A DNA stretch of 64,000 nt from Onchocerca volvulus (GCA_000499405.2 HG738137.1:25227843-25291842), one strand, 5' to 3'; positions 45,101-58,002 are shown, counted from the first letter of the stretch. A program made the numbers and translations. Notes: generated by a model from the sequence alone, not told the origin.

Positions 45101-46454
45101 AACGGAAAACAACTCCGCAGCATCCACATCGAATGATCTATCGGTAATATTGTTTTTCAAATTCTTTTAAATGGTATCTTTATCATCAAATAGTATTATA
45201 AAATATCTCTATACAGTACGAATGATAGAGGTATTTCTGTCTAATTTTCATTTTTTCTTAACATTTTTTTTTTTTTTAAACTTTGAACGTTAGAATTAAT
45301 TCAGTCATTCAAGATTAATATTACTGCAGATGGCGGAAGCGGAAATGGAGCTAATAGCTCGCCGAGGTATGACAAATGATGAGGCAGCATTTTCAGTGGA
45401 AGCACCGCTTGAAGCACAAACTTTTCTTTGGTCTGAAAAATATCGACCACGAAAACCAAGGTAATTTCTACTACCTCATTTCTCACGTTTAATGATTTTT
45501 GAATTCAAACACAACTTAAATTTATTAAATCTTACTTGAGTTGTTGTCAATCATACCTTCTAATTTATATTACTGGATAATCATTTTGCTAAATGTGCAT
45601 GAATTTGAAAATCCAACATTTTAAAAATGTTTCTGTCTTTTGCTAAGATAATCTGCTTTCTTCTATAGAAAAATTTTTATATGTGCATAAATTTTTTTTG
45701 ATTTTTTCAATTATAGGTATTTCAATCGTGTGCATACTGGATTCGAATGGAATAAATATAATCAGACTCACTATGATATGGATAACCCACCACCAAAAAT
45801 TGTTCAGGGTTACCGCTTTAATGTAAGTCATTTGTGATAAAAGTATTGAAATTGTTCTGAAAATTTTTGCAATCTATTAAATTCATATCGTTCAAAAGTT
45901 TTTTATTTTTTATCAAGTTAAGAATGATGGAATCCAGGTTATTCGGGCAATGATGATAACATGATTGAGCAGTTGAACATTGACTTATTTAAGGTAGCTT
46001 GTAATACTATAGTGCAGATTTTTGGATTTTCCACATAATCCAGAGATTGGATATCAGTGATTCGAAATATTTGCTTGAAATTTACACAGTGCTTGTAATT
46101 CGATAATATTCTGTTTGTCGCCACTGCCATTTCTCATTCAAATAATTAAGTAAAATTATTTGAAACTCTGACTCAAAATCCTTTTTGAAGTTCATTTTAA
46201 CCTTAATTTTCTTGCAGATATTTTACCCCGATTTACTGGATGTCACAGAAACGCCTACGTTTACAGTAACTCCATGTGATGATCCAGATTTTGCTGTGAT
46301 AAGATTTCATGCCGGACCACCCTATGAAGACATAGCCTTCAAATGTGTTAACCGAGAATGGGAAATTAGTCATAAGCATGGTTACAAATGTCAGTTTGTT
46401 AATGGAATATTCCAGTTATGGTTTTACTTCAAAAGATATCGATATCGACGATGA
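42107..46454 (+). CDS. cacn-1: Cactin, spliceosome-associated regulator
   Basis: Cactin is a conserved nuclear protein that associates with the spliceosome; it was first found as a Cactus/IkB partner in Drosophila and affects cell migration and splicing in worms. Twelve exons: 42107-42223, 42482-42619, 42845-43002, 43184-43414, 43546-43672, 43826-43987, 44239-44484, 44558-44670, 44936-45143, 45330-45460, 45717-45822, 46218-46454. They total 1974 nt, 657 residues. An RS-like and Lys/Arg/Glu-rich head (KKKRRKHRGRSSSSSDTD) leads to NPFNDPNLTSTFIWAKKL. The mid domain contains DWHATEEGFLLSQAKLR and the DLEDLLEDI region. The ~125-residue C-terminal domain is nearly invariant in the family: KYRPRKPRYFNRVHTGFEWN, YDMDNPPPKIVQGYRFNIFY and the terminal FQLWFYFKRYRYRR. 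All phases close. The acceptor of exon 3 is weak (TTGAAG). Confidence 0.96.
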
Positions 46455-47892
46455 TTGCTGATTCAGTCAACACGTCTTTAAATGATTATGCCCATATGTT
46501 TATGTATTCGCATTTCTGGCATATTTTGATAGTAAAATTTCTTTTTAGAACTATGCATGGCTTTTTTTAAATTTGAAATTAAACCTTTTGTCAGATTTTT
46601 GCATCCTGCTGCTCATATAGTACTTTGGTTTTTCTTTTTTTAATTAAATTCACTTTATTTTAATTCTGCCTAAATTTTGTTGATCAATTCATTCCATTAC
46701 TCTGAATATGACAGTGCTGTGACTGATTAAAGAAACTGAAAACAATTAATATCGTTGCTTTGAAGAAGTTATAAATTCTGGCAATCATTTCACGTAACGT
46801 CTAAAATTGGCACATGAGACATACACATACGAACAATCGATTTAATACTAATCACGTATAAATTTGTTTCGTGTGTCAGTATTGAACTTTTACATGAATG
46901 ATTCAGTGATGTCCTAATTTCTTGGATTTTTGATTACTAAATATTCATTTCTGATCTTTTCGAGAGTTGTCGGGATTTGTATTTTTCATTATAATAAAAA
47001 AAAGAAAAAAAAGTGGTTGAATAGTTTAAATGACCGCGACGGGAGTTGAAGGAATGATGTATTGCAATGGAGCATATTGTGAGTAAACTGTTGAGAGTTC
47101 AATTCTTGGATGTGCCGATGATGATATGACGTTAATCTGCTGTTCACGTAATGATTATTTGAAATGAATATTTGTCACAATTCTGAGGTGACGTCCCCAC
47201 AAACTTTAGTTACTTTACTAGTTTTAGCATAAGTTTTGTCAGACTATGGAAAAGCTGAGACAGACAACATATCCGTATGAATATTCGTCATTATCATTTA
47301 TTCCGTTGATATCATTTAGATATGGAAGCAGATATACGTTAGAAAGTAAATATCAAAGATCCTTAGTCTGTTTCATGAAATTTAGAATTTTCATAACTGT
47401 AACATTTTACCTTTCTTTTTAACTCAATACAGTTTTATTTAGGTAATGTCAGAAATTTAATACAGATGAATGCCTTGTGTAATGAAGTCTGGGTTATGAT
47501 TTTTGAGTCACCGCAGCTGCGTTACACAAAGACTTAATCTATATCGATAATACAACCGATATCCTGAAGTTCTTTTGATAATATGGATGTTATTTGCTCA
47601 TATTGGAATTCAGAATTGATGAAATTTGATGAAGTTTGGAAGTGATGCTCATAGAAACAGATTAAAGCAAAATAATGAAATGAGAATATGTCTTTAACAT
47701 ATAACAACCGTTGTACAGTGAAGTTGTTTACAGTATTTAGTAACATTTCTGATTTCAGTTGTGAAGAATTAAATTAAGTTAAAACATGTTTACAATTTTC
47801 CAGGAGTTATATCATACTAACTGAACCCGGTCATGCTCCGCGTGGCCGATCCAGCTAATCTATGGGGCCGGCCATGCTTTGCATGTTTGACT
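46455..47892. other. Intergenic region after cactin
   Basis: No gene is supported. The first few hundred bases are presumably cactin 3' untranslated sequence. The last 70 bases (about 47828-47892) hold two related GC-richer modules with CATGCTYYGCRTG and CCAGCTA, which border the fold-back element that follows. Confidence 0.5.
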
Positions 47893-48063
47893 CCAGCTAT
47901 TCTATATAAATAAAAATGTCAATGTTCGTTTGTTCAAAATCTTAAATCTCCGAAAGTTCCTAAACACGCAACTTATTTATACTAATTCGAAATCTTAAAT
48001 ATCGAGGAATCCTTAACCTATTGCTTTGAAATTTTGACACAGCGTTGCATTCGAATACGCGCA

Positions 48064-48520
48064 TGTTTTTAAATATTTATTATTAGTTAATTATTATTTA
48101 TTTTTCATTATTATTTGTTTTTTATTATTATTTATCAGTATTTAGTATCATTCAGTATTATTTATCAATCATTATTATTTATTATTATTCAGTATTATTT
48201 ATCAGCTAAGACAATTCCTTCAGGAGTTGAAAATCTAAAATAAAAAAAAAGTAATTGTAATTATTTATTATTATTTATTATTATTCAGCATTATTTATCA
48301 TTATTTATTATTATTTATTATTATTCATCATTATTTATTATTATTCATTGTTATTTATTATTATTTTTTACTATTTATTCACTATTATTTGTTATTATTT
48401 GTTATTATTTATTATTATTTATCATTATTTATTATTATTCATTATTATTTATTATTATTCACCATTATATTATTATTCAGTATTATTTATTATTATTCAG
48501 TATGAATTAAACGTTGAATT
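48064..48520. repeat. TTA/ATT trinucleotide array, left arm
   Basis: An imperfect array of TTATTA, TTATTTATTA and CATTATTTA units, interrupted once at about 48200-48255. It gives rise to Tyr/Leu/Ile-rich frames that are not genes. Confidence 0.9.
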
Positions 48521-51192
48521 AAAGTTGCGAAAAATTTGTTAATTTATAATTTGGTTTGTAGTCTGATTGAATTGGAGATCTTCTTGCTATTGTGACTTCG
48601 CTAGGTCAATAATAACCTTTATTGGGTTTAAACAACACTATACACAATATTGCGCTTATACAACAATAAGGGTTAAATGGACAATATACGATAAATAATG
48701 AAAATACTAATAGTTGTTTTTAAAAAAAATAAATAAATAATAAGGATATTTTTAAAAAAAATAAAAGATAAAAAATAAAGATATTAACAGTCGAATGTTC
48801 ACTATATTATCATACTTTGTAACTGCAATTCTCTTTCCGCTCCATCATTACTGTTTCTCCTGCTGAATTTCGCTTCTGCTCTTGAAACCGTCTTCGAAAT
48901 TGAGTTGGACTAATGTTGAAGATATTGAAACCCCATTGACTCGAAAAGCTTCTTTTTATGTGAATAATCTTTGGCCTTGAGGTGGACAGAGCTTACAAAA
49001 GATTGGTTATGAGGACAAAAGATAAGATGGTGACATTGCTTACAATATTGGTAAGTGAATATGGATAGGTGACTCATTTGCTTGAGAAATATAACAAATT
49101 TCTACTATAAACAATATTTGGATTATTATGTCGATATTTTGGTTTTATTAACAAAAATATAAGTCTTTTTCTCAAGCGCCAGCTATTTTTAGCCTTAACT
49201 GATTTGGCAGGTAAGTTGGTACAGTGATTGGTAGTTAATAAAGATTAACATTATTTTAGATCTTTCATGTGATCATAAATTTAACAGATAAGAGAATGAT
49301 TTATTTGTCATTGAAATCTGAGATAACACATATGAATTCAAAGTTTGATAGAATGATAATTTATGGACTGAAACAATTGAGATATTACATGTTGAACTTG
49401 ATGTATTTAATAATACAAAAATACCTTGGTTATCTTGATATTTTTATATTATAGAATATTTTAGTTATTCCGATGTGTTATGCTAATTAATAATGACAAT
49501 GAATGGTCATCATTAATCACTAAAACTAATTTATGATCTGATATTAAATTATTTTTGACACTGCTAAAATTCAATTGCGAATATTTTAACCATCTCTCAG
49601 TAATCTATTAATTTAATTGGCTAATTATACCATGTTTTTTCTTTTTTTCGTATATCAAAAATGATAATTCTTGATTGGTAAAATCATTCCATCTTATTCA
49701 AATCTTTCAATCTCTGAAAAACGAAAGACTCATTAATGAGGAAATGATTAAAACTATTCTTTAAAATATTTATGAATAAATAAAAGGTCAGAAAAAATGC
49801 TGGCAATGCTATTATTTTCAGCAGTCATTTGTGAATCATATTTTTCGAGTGTACAATCTCTTGATTGATAATATCCTGATTACTACAACTGCTACTATTC
49901 GAACAGTTATGATCACCACAAAAATTCAATCTTGATTTTGGATTGAACGATGATCGTAATTATTATCGTTCGAATTAATATCTATTTCTTACAAAAACAC
50001 TGTTGCCGATATAAAGGTCTAAAAAAGATTAAAAAAAAAAAAAGAATAAACAATACTCAAATAAAAAAAAAAGAAAATCATAAATCAACTGTTAGACATT
50101 AAAAAAAAATTGAAAAAATTTAAGATTTCTTGAACTTTTTAGGGAAGAAATTAATACCTAGAAAAAAAATTAATAAAAAATTAATACCATATCAGTCATT
50201 TTAAGTCATTTTCGTGCAGTAGCCTCAATTGATGAATTTGATATGCCCTCAGCACTATACTACTACTCGATAAAAAGTATATAATGCTGAGGGCATTCCA
50301 AATCATACTATTAAGTTTCTTATCAGCAAGAATCAAAATTTCTATTTTCCTGAGGGAAATACGAAGTTGGAAGATGACCATTTAGTAACAGAATTTGTAA
50401 GAGGAATGAACAAAGTGAAAGAAATGATTAAAACCTCCTCTGGAGCAAAATTATGATTCAGTCAAGATGATGTTTTAAACTTACTGGATTTATCTTTAGC
50501 AGATAACAACTGCTTTTCTAATAAAGTTGTTTACAATATTCAACAATATTTTTGATTTCGATGATCAAGAATTAAGCTAAAGAATATTTATAATTTTCCA
50601 GAATTTGATTTCATAATAAAAGAAAATAATAATAAATATTACATCTAATCAGTACATTGAGCTAAATTTTTACATTCTTTAAACAATTCCGATTATTTCG
50701 ACAAATCGATCGTATTTTGCTGTATTTCATGATATGTAAGATCGCTATCATGTATAATCGTACATTAGAAAATCTTGAATTATTTCCGGCAATAAAAATG
50801 ATTGATTAGTAAGAAAAAACAAAAATCGGTAAGCATTTTCATGATAGTGCAAATTGAGTAATAATTTTATTTACTTTTCTTGCTTTTTATTTATTTTTTC
50901 AAAATTATTTATTTTTTAAAATTAATAGTTAAAATCTCGATGAATGAAAATGTAAATGCTACCTGTTACCCCGAACAGATCTTCGGAAGTTCTACATCGA
51001 ATATTTTCAAATTTTGATACAACCTTGTGTTCCAACAGGGCATCATTTTTATATAGACGTGTATACTTTTTTCCACGTCTCACGCGCGTGACAACTAAAA
51101 GTAAGCGTGAGAGCGGGATTCATTGATTCCGCCTTCCTTTTTTTCTCTCACTCTCCTTTTCCCTCCCATCCTTCTTTCTTTCTTTCTTTTCC

Positions 51193-51195
<3 letters not shown>

Positions 51196-51242
<47 letters not shown>

Positions 51243-51735
51243 CAAAAAAATACTAAATAATAATGAATAATAATAAATAATAATAAATAATGTTGAATAA
51301 TAATAAATAATAGTAAATGATAATGAATAATAAGTAATTACAAGTAATAATGAATAATAATAATGAAATTTTTATGTGTAAGTAATAATAAATAATATTA
51401 ACTAATAATAAGTAATCTTAAATAATAGTAAATAATAATAAATAATAATTAATAATAATAAACAATAATAAATTATAATAAATAATAATAGTAATATTTT
51501 CACGTGCAAGTAATGATAAATAATAACAACTAATAATAAATAACAATAAATAATAGTAAATAATATTAAATAATAATAAATAATAGTTAATGATAATAAA
51601 CAATAATAAATTATAATAAATAATAATGAATAATAATGAATAATGACAATTAATAATAAATAATGAATAATAAATAATACTGAATAATAATAAATAATGA
51701 CGAATAATAGCAAATGCCAAAAGACAATAATAAAT
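51196..51735. repeat. TAA/AAT trinucleotide array, right arm
   Basis: An imperfect AATAATAAT array, purest at 51196-51237, forming the inverted counterpart of the array at 48064-48520. Minus-strand Tyr/Leu-rich frames across it are artefacts. Confidence 0.9.
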
Positions 51736-51915
51736 ATTTAAAAACATGCGTGTATTCGAATGCAATGTTGTGTCAAAATTTCAAAGCAATAGTTAAGGTT
51801 TTCCGAAATTTTTGATTTTGAATTAATATAGATGAGATTAGTGTTTAAGAGCTTTCGGAGATTTAAGATTTTGAACAAACGAACATTGACATTTCTATTT
51901 ATATAGAATAGCTGG

Positions 51916-52371
51916 ATTCAGCTAGTAATGGAATAAATTAGTTTACAAATGTATAGTTTTATTTTTAACATTTTAAAATATGGATTTTGATAACTTAAAC
52001 TTATATTTTAATTTTTTTTTCAACTTCATGACGTAGGGAAATTATGTGCTGATGTTATGAACTCTTTGTAATTTGTACAATGCATACCATGCATACTATA
52101 AATAAATATGATAGCGAAAAGCGGTAATATATTTAATTTTCAAGTATGTTTGTTTCACTTTTTTTTTTTTTGTAATACAAGTTTCGGCCTAATGATTTTC
52201 TCGTATTACCGTATACCAGTTTTTCATATTACCGTATATCGATGTTTCTGGAATTACCGTAAATTTAAAATAATTCAAACAATTTTATAACAATATTTAT
52301 TTTTTGTAATAAAACGTTATTTTGATACAAGGAACATTACAATACTGATTAAATATTACTTCCTCAAGTGT
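51916..52371. other. Intergenic region before the second tRNA-Arg
   Basis: AT-rich sequence with no supported gene. It contains a short triplication of a TTACCGTATA-like motif at about 52205-52260. Confidence 0.5.
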
Positions 52372-52444
52372 GGCCTCGTGGCGCAATGGATAACGCGTCG
52401 GTCTACGGAACCGAAGATTGCAGGTTCGACTCCTGCCGAGGTCG
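52372..52444 (+). tRNA. tRNA-Arg (anticodon ACG), second copy
   Basis: All 73 bases are identical to the gene at 41598-41670, while the flanking sequences differ on both sides. Both copies are on the plus strand. Confidence 0.96.
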
Positions 52445-53662
52445 AATATCGGTCCACGACGGACGTTTTTACTCAGATAGAATTTAGCCTTCTGAAATTT
52501 CAGTTTTTCGGATTTTTCTAACTTTTTGAAACTTAAAATATCTTATTTCAGTCAAAAATATGCCATTTTCTTTTTTTGGAGATTTATTATACATGGTCAG
52601 AAAAAAAAATTAATGTCGGTGTGGGCAGCAAAATAACATGTAATTGAATTATTTAAAATCTTGAGATAACAAAAAACAATTAAAGTCAGTGAATAGAAAA
52701 GTTAGTTGATTTTAATTCGTTGATAGTCATCGAATGTAGAAAGTAAGTTTGAAAGTTTCATTAATTTAAGAATAACAAATTTAGTTTGAAGAATTAAAGG
52801 ACAGGAAGACTGTTAGTTAAAAACGAATTTATACTTATTCAGTAATTAATTCATGTAAAATTCCCAGAATCAATTACTTAATTCTTTAATACATTTTGAA
52901 ATGAGCAATAAGTGATTTTGTTCAAATTTCGAGCGGTTGCTTCTCGGAAGATGCCAAGCAGCGTAGTTTTTAAATTTTTTTTTGAATAATCATAAACTGA
53001 CAAACTGGCAAAACTTAACGATTTTACGCTTTCTTACTTTTTTTATAGGACCAAAGATTAAAGGTAAGGTCCATTGAAACTTTATTTTAAGTTTTTTTTA
53101 AAGCACAACTTAATATAAGTATTTAGATTTTTATATGTATTCCATAGTGCAAATTAATTTTAATTTCGAATTTTTGTGAAGAAAAATGAAAAAAAAAACT
53201 ATTTAATAGTGAAAAAGTTTTACTTGATGCATGCAATGCATGCATTTGGATTGCTTGTTTTGTATTGCAAATTGTGCATGCAAAATTACAATGCATGGTT
53301 TTTTTTTTTAAAAAAACATGCAAAAATATTTGATAAGGTGTGCAATTGGAAGAAAATAATATGAAATGAATAATTAGTAATGTAAGATGAAATTTTAATT
53401 AGTAGAAATTTGTTAACTACAAAAAATCCGATATTTTTAAATTTTTGTTAAGAATTTTATTGAAAATTTCAATTATTACGTGAAAATTAAACTGATGCAA
53501 AATAATGAAAACGAAAAAAAAAAGACGAAACAACTGAATTCATCCGTTAATTATTTTTGAAAAAACATTTTTAATAGCAAATAAAATGTTAAATTTTAGA
53601 ATGATAATAATAAAACACATCGTTTTCTACGATATATTTTTCGACGAAAGCAATGTACGATA
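52445..53662. other. Intergenic region, no gene seen
   Basis: AT-rich sequence without a supported gene. A cluster of TGCATGCA/ATGCATGC palindromes lies at 53226-53296. The promoter of the following secreted-protein gene should be near the end, but no element is recognisable. Confidence 0.5.
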
Positions 53663-56478
53663 ATGTTATTCACGCAAATAGCTATTTTAATCATACTTAT
53701 TATTATTATTACTGCAGAAATTCATATCAATTCTAAACTTAATGTTTGTTTGTCTTATTTTTTTGGTTATTTTAAAAGTTTCAATTCAATTTCTCTTTTT
53801 TAAAATATTTCTTTAATATGCTATTTACTTTATAAAATGTCTTCTCTAGAAATAGAAGTATAATATATTGCAATCATTTTTTATTAAGTTTTTTTAATTT
53901 CTCTCACTTTTTTTTTGTAAATCATTTATCGTTCATGTTTTTTAATTTTTTTCACGCTTTTTTTTTTTTTTTTTTTACTCACGTTTTTATTGATAATTTC
54001 ATTTGCTAATTATCTTGGATGAAAAAACATTTTGCTCAAATAATTTGTCACTGCAGAATGATTTTATACGATTAAATTATGAAAACAAGGTATTAGCTCA
54101 ATATACAAATTTTTCGAATTTCTTCTCATGCAAATATTATCCGCCAACTGAATATAATGTTGTAAGAAAAATTGTTCAATTTTAAATTTCTTAAATTCCA
54201 ATATATACTGATAATTATTTTCATTTCCATTTTTTTGTTTATGCAGAATTTTCAAATAAGCATTATGCTTAATTCAGGCGAAATGTTTTTGATAAGTTAC
54301 GCTTAATCTAGTCAGGTTGACGTGATCAAATATATAAAATCGAATATCAGTATATTTTTTCACGTCTACTTTTCACTTTTTCACGCATGCAAAATAAATC
54401 AACTAAATTAGATGATAAATATTTTTGTTCATAAATGAAATTATTTTGCTAACAATTTTATTAAAGTATTATACCATTTAAAAACATTAAAAATCGGTTT
54501 TCTTTTCTTTTTTTTTGGGAAAAAATGATTTTAAAAATTTCGAAATAAAAAATCTTTGAGCAAAAAAATGGCAATTTTTATTTTTTTAGTCACAATGTGG
54601 ATGGGCAAATGATGAATCGGCTTTTATGACACGAATTTATCGTCATCGCACAAATATCCACAAATGCGCTTCAAGGCTCGAAATGGTTTGTTTTCATTTC
54701 TACCAAAAACTTTCATTAATTTCGTTTTATTAATTCAATTTTTTTTAAATTAATTTGAAATCAAATTTTTTATCCTAAAACTTATTCAGTTTCTTAAGTT
54801 AATCTTTACCTACAATAAAAACTTACGCCAGAACTAAATTTTTCTTTGATTTAAATGTCATATAATTTTTCTTCACTTGTTTAGTATTAACCATTTTGTA
54901 TAATGTATTACATCCACGAATTTCGGGATAATATGAGAATTTTGCTTTGCTTTTTTTCGAAATCAATTTTATTATTTCAAATCTCACGTAATTTGAAATA
55001 TTCCGCAATTTTTATTGATTTAGATTTCAGATTATTTTTAGTATTTCATTAATTTAATTGATTTAAATGCCAAATAATCTGAAATATTTGACAATTTTTT
55101 ATTGGTCTAAATCTCATGTTTCGATAATATTCATTAATTTAATTATTTTAGATTTCATATGAAAATATCTGAAAATATCCAACAATCTTCATTAATTTAG
55201 ATTCCATGTGACCTGAAATATCCAGAATTATACAGACATTGGCAAAATAGACTGAAAAGCCTAAATATTACAATATTAAATACAAAAATTGATTCCAACA
55301 ATGAATATCATCCTTGTCCAGGCATTTTCAATAATACCATCGGCAAGTACGGTATTTCCCCGCAAACTCCAATTTTGGTAAGAAATTTCATTTATTGATT
55401 GAAATTTCGTTCATCCATTCATATCTATTTTTAAATTTTGTCCAATTCTACTTCCCATTTTCTGAATCAAATTAAAGTAAATTGCAAAAATCGAAAGTTT
55501 CATCGATTGATGACAAATTAATAATTTTTCTCAATTAGTTTATCCTGCAAATTTTCTGGTAAATTTTTGAATTTTTAAAATATATTGGAGAAGATTTTCA
55601 AAAAAAAAAAAAAAATGAAAAATCTGTAGGCACCAAAAATCAAAAATATCAAAAACCTCAAGGAAAAACTTATACTTCGTCCAAAAGATTTTATTATGCG
55701 TTGCCCGATCTGTATGATTGGCAGCAAATTTTCTTCGTAAGTTTTCGAAAATTATTTATTTGCGATATAATTCGTTTTTTTTTTTTTGAAATTACATAGC
55801 CATATGTCGGATGCAACCGGAAACGAATTTCCGGAAAATTTTTTACTAAAACAATCCCCCGTTTTGTCACTTAACTTATACTTCTAATTACATTTCTTAA
55901 TTTTATTTTTTTTAAAGAAATGATTAACAATTTTGATAGATCAACTCAACAATCATTACTGTAATTTAATGCAAATATTTGCTTTTCATAAAAAAGCCAA
56001 ACTCCATACATTATTAATTATAAAATAGACGAAAATTTAATTTTTATCGATAATTTATCAATTACTAATTATTGATTAGTGATAATCAATAAATTAAAAA
56101 TTTTTACCTTCAACAAGCGCTTTCATTTGAAACATAAATTAAAAATTTTAATTTAAAATATCATTTAAAGGAATTCTTACACTTTTTTTTGCTGCTTTAA
56201 AAGATAAGTGATAAGAAAGAGGTAGTATTGCTAATTAAGTTATAATTATATTTCATTAATTATTTGCCAGAAACAGGAATTTGCGAAAAAATTATTGTGC
56301 TCGAAGAGTGAAAACATTGAAAGAAGGTTGGCCACAACAAGTTATACTCTGTGATGAAGTTGAACATCATCCATTTCAAGAATTTTGCAACACTTATGAT
56401 GCTATCATGAATAAAATACACGATAGTACAGAGGCTACTATCGATTTCGAAGCTGATTATCATCAAGATTCTGATTAA
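53663..56478 (+). CDS. Secreted cysteine-containing protein, 257 residues, unknown family
   Basis: I do not recognise this protein. Six exons: 53663-53743, 54057-54161, 54590-54685, 55201-55377, 55630-55736, 56271-56478. They total 774 nt, and the phases agree (0,0,0,0,2). The start MLFTQIAILIILIIIITAEI is a strong signal peptide. The mature part has ten cysteines, including FFSCKYYPP, SQCGWAND, HKCASRLE, IPCDLKYPELY, HPCPGIF, MRCPICMIG, NYCARRVK, VILCDE and FQEFCNTYD. This suggests disulfide bonds in an extracellular protein. There is one NIT and one NNT glycosylation sequon. The tail is acidic (DFEADYHQDSD) and overlaps the start of a degenerate minisatellite. The last four exons are well supported; the first two rest on frame continuity, and the second could end at 54089 instead. 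A cytokine-like or effector role would be speculation. Confidence 0.72.
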
Positions 56479-56759
56479 TCATCGTATCAGCAGTAAAATA
56501 AACTATCATTAAAATTCTGATTAATTATCAATCGTGAAATCAATTATTATCAAAATTCTGATTACTCATTGTATCAGAAATGGAGCGAATAATCATCAAA
56601 ATTGTGATTTGTCATTGTAACTGTAATGAAACAAATTATCATTAAAATTTTGATTAATTATTTTATCAGTAGTGAAGTGGAATTATTATCAAGATTTTGA
56701 TTAATTATTGTATCGAAAGTAATGAAACGAATTATTATCAAAATTGTGATTAATTATCT
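56454..56759. repeat. Degenerate minisatellite starting inside the preceding gene
   Basis: About 6.5 units of 42-49 bases begin with TTATCATCAAAATTCTGATT or close variants (at about 56454, 56504, 56546, 56591, 56637, 56683 and 56732). The first unit encodes the last residues DYHQDSD and the stop codon of the secreted protein. The rest lies in its 3' untranslated region. Confidence 0.8.
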
Positions 56760-57918
56760 ATTTATAAATGAGATATGAAATATGCAAATTTTACAATTAT
56801 TAGTGCAATATTTTATTTTTAATTTTTACAATTTTTACATTGTCTAATTTGAATATAATATGTAATTCTTCTATTTGCATTAAATTAAATTCGAACTACA
56901 TATATACTAATTTGATCTTAGATATCTACCGATTAATCGATATGTTTATTAGACCAGAATTGCTAGGAACTTAAAATATTAGTTGATCTTTCGTAAATTT
57001 TAGTGCAATCCTATTGATATATATCTTTAATTCCAAGATATTCCATTACTGACAACCTATTTAAGCTTGATTTAAATAAAATAATGTTAAGTTAGCTATT
57101 ACTAACATAAAAATTGCCAATTAATTATTAACTTGAATAGTTTAATCAAAAGTTAAAATTGTGAATTAAATCGATTTATTTTAGAAAATTCGTTTTTTTA
57201 ATTTAAAATGTATATATATTAAATTCATTTTTTAATCCAATATATTTACTCAAAAATTCATTATTTTTTTTTACAATTAACATGCTATCACTATCATTAT
57301 CATTATAATTTGTTCATTTTGAAATTATTGTTTCTAATATTTGCATATTAATTATTTGTATTTTTCAAAATATTAAAAAAATAAACGTGTTGAATATGTA
57401 ACAAATTATTTATAATTCAATCTGCAAATCATACTGTACCATTTTACTAGTTTACTTTGCAAACTTAATTTTTATTTTAATTTTAAAACTTAAATGATAT
57501 CATATTCGTATATTATAATTATATTTGTTATTCATAAATTTAGACATTATCTGCAAATATAAAAATTAATCCTTAATTAAAAGTTTCATAGCATTTTATA
57601 TAATTTTGCAAAATAAAGCCATATAATTAATCACAACTGAAATATTTATATTGATATTGACATATTGATATGTTAATACGGCATATTATTGATACTCATA
57701 TACTGATATTCTATATTTTGATACTCTTTCTATTATAGATTAATTTTCAGCATATAGAAGTAAAGAAAAATTTTATTTTTTAATAAATTTTTTCAAATAA
57801 TTTTTTTTCAAATGAATTTTTATAAAAAATACTCTTCCTGTTTTTTCAATGGAAAAATTGCAAATTTAAAAAAAATTTCGGAGGTTTTTATGAAGGATTG
57901 AAGAAATGTGGTAGGTGA
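56760..57918. other. Intergenic region, no gene seen
   Basis: Strongly AT-rich sequence between the secreted-protein gene and tRNA-Leu. I see no coding exon, RNA gene or ordered repeat. Confidence 0.5.
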
Positions 57919-58002
57919 GTCCGTCTGGCCGAGCGGTCTAAGGCGTTGCGTTCAGGTCGCAATCTACTTCGGTAGGCGCAGGTTCGAATCCTGCGGCGGA
58001 CA
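57919..58002 (+). tRNA. tRNA-Leu (anticodon CAG)
   Basis: 84 bases form a class II tRNA: acceptor GTCCGTC with GGCGGAC (one T-G pair) and discriminator A, D-arm GGCCGAGCGGTCTAAGGC, anticodon arm TTGCG-TTCAGGT-CGCAA, long variable arm (CTACTTCGGTAG), and T-arm GCAGG-TTCGAAT-CCTGC. Confidence 0.95.

Larger units (their letters stand above)
47893..51915. mobile_element. 4-kb fold-back element with long inverted arms
   Basis: The left end CCAGCTATTCTATATAAATA (47893) is matched in inverted orientation at 51915. The first ~68 bases differ at about one position. Similarity continues for ~185 bases through GCTTTGAAATTTTGACACA and CGCATGTTTTTAAATATTTA on both sides. Each arm then runs into a long ATT/AAT array (about 48064-48520 and 51196-51735), also in opposite orientation, so each arm is ~630-720 bases. 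The ends belong to the transposon family seen at 13407, 35285 and 41138. The interior carries a retroelement-like piece (48545-48680), another family fragment (50935-51115) and no transposase frame. Confidence 0.75.

Noticed and set aside
48348..48542. Tyr/Leu/Ile-rich frames here and at 51402-51765
   Set aside because: They are translations of the ATT/AAT arrays.
53226..53296. Cluster of TGCATGCA palindromes, with similar TGCATG clusters near 12853-12896 and 19677-19712
   Set aside because: Short simple palindromes in AT-rich DNA; I see no consistent spacing or context that would make them a regulatory array.
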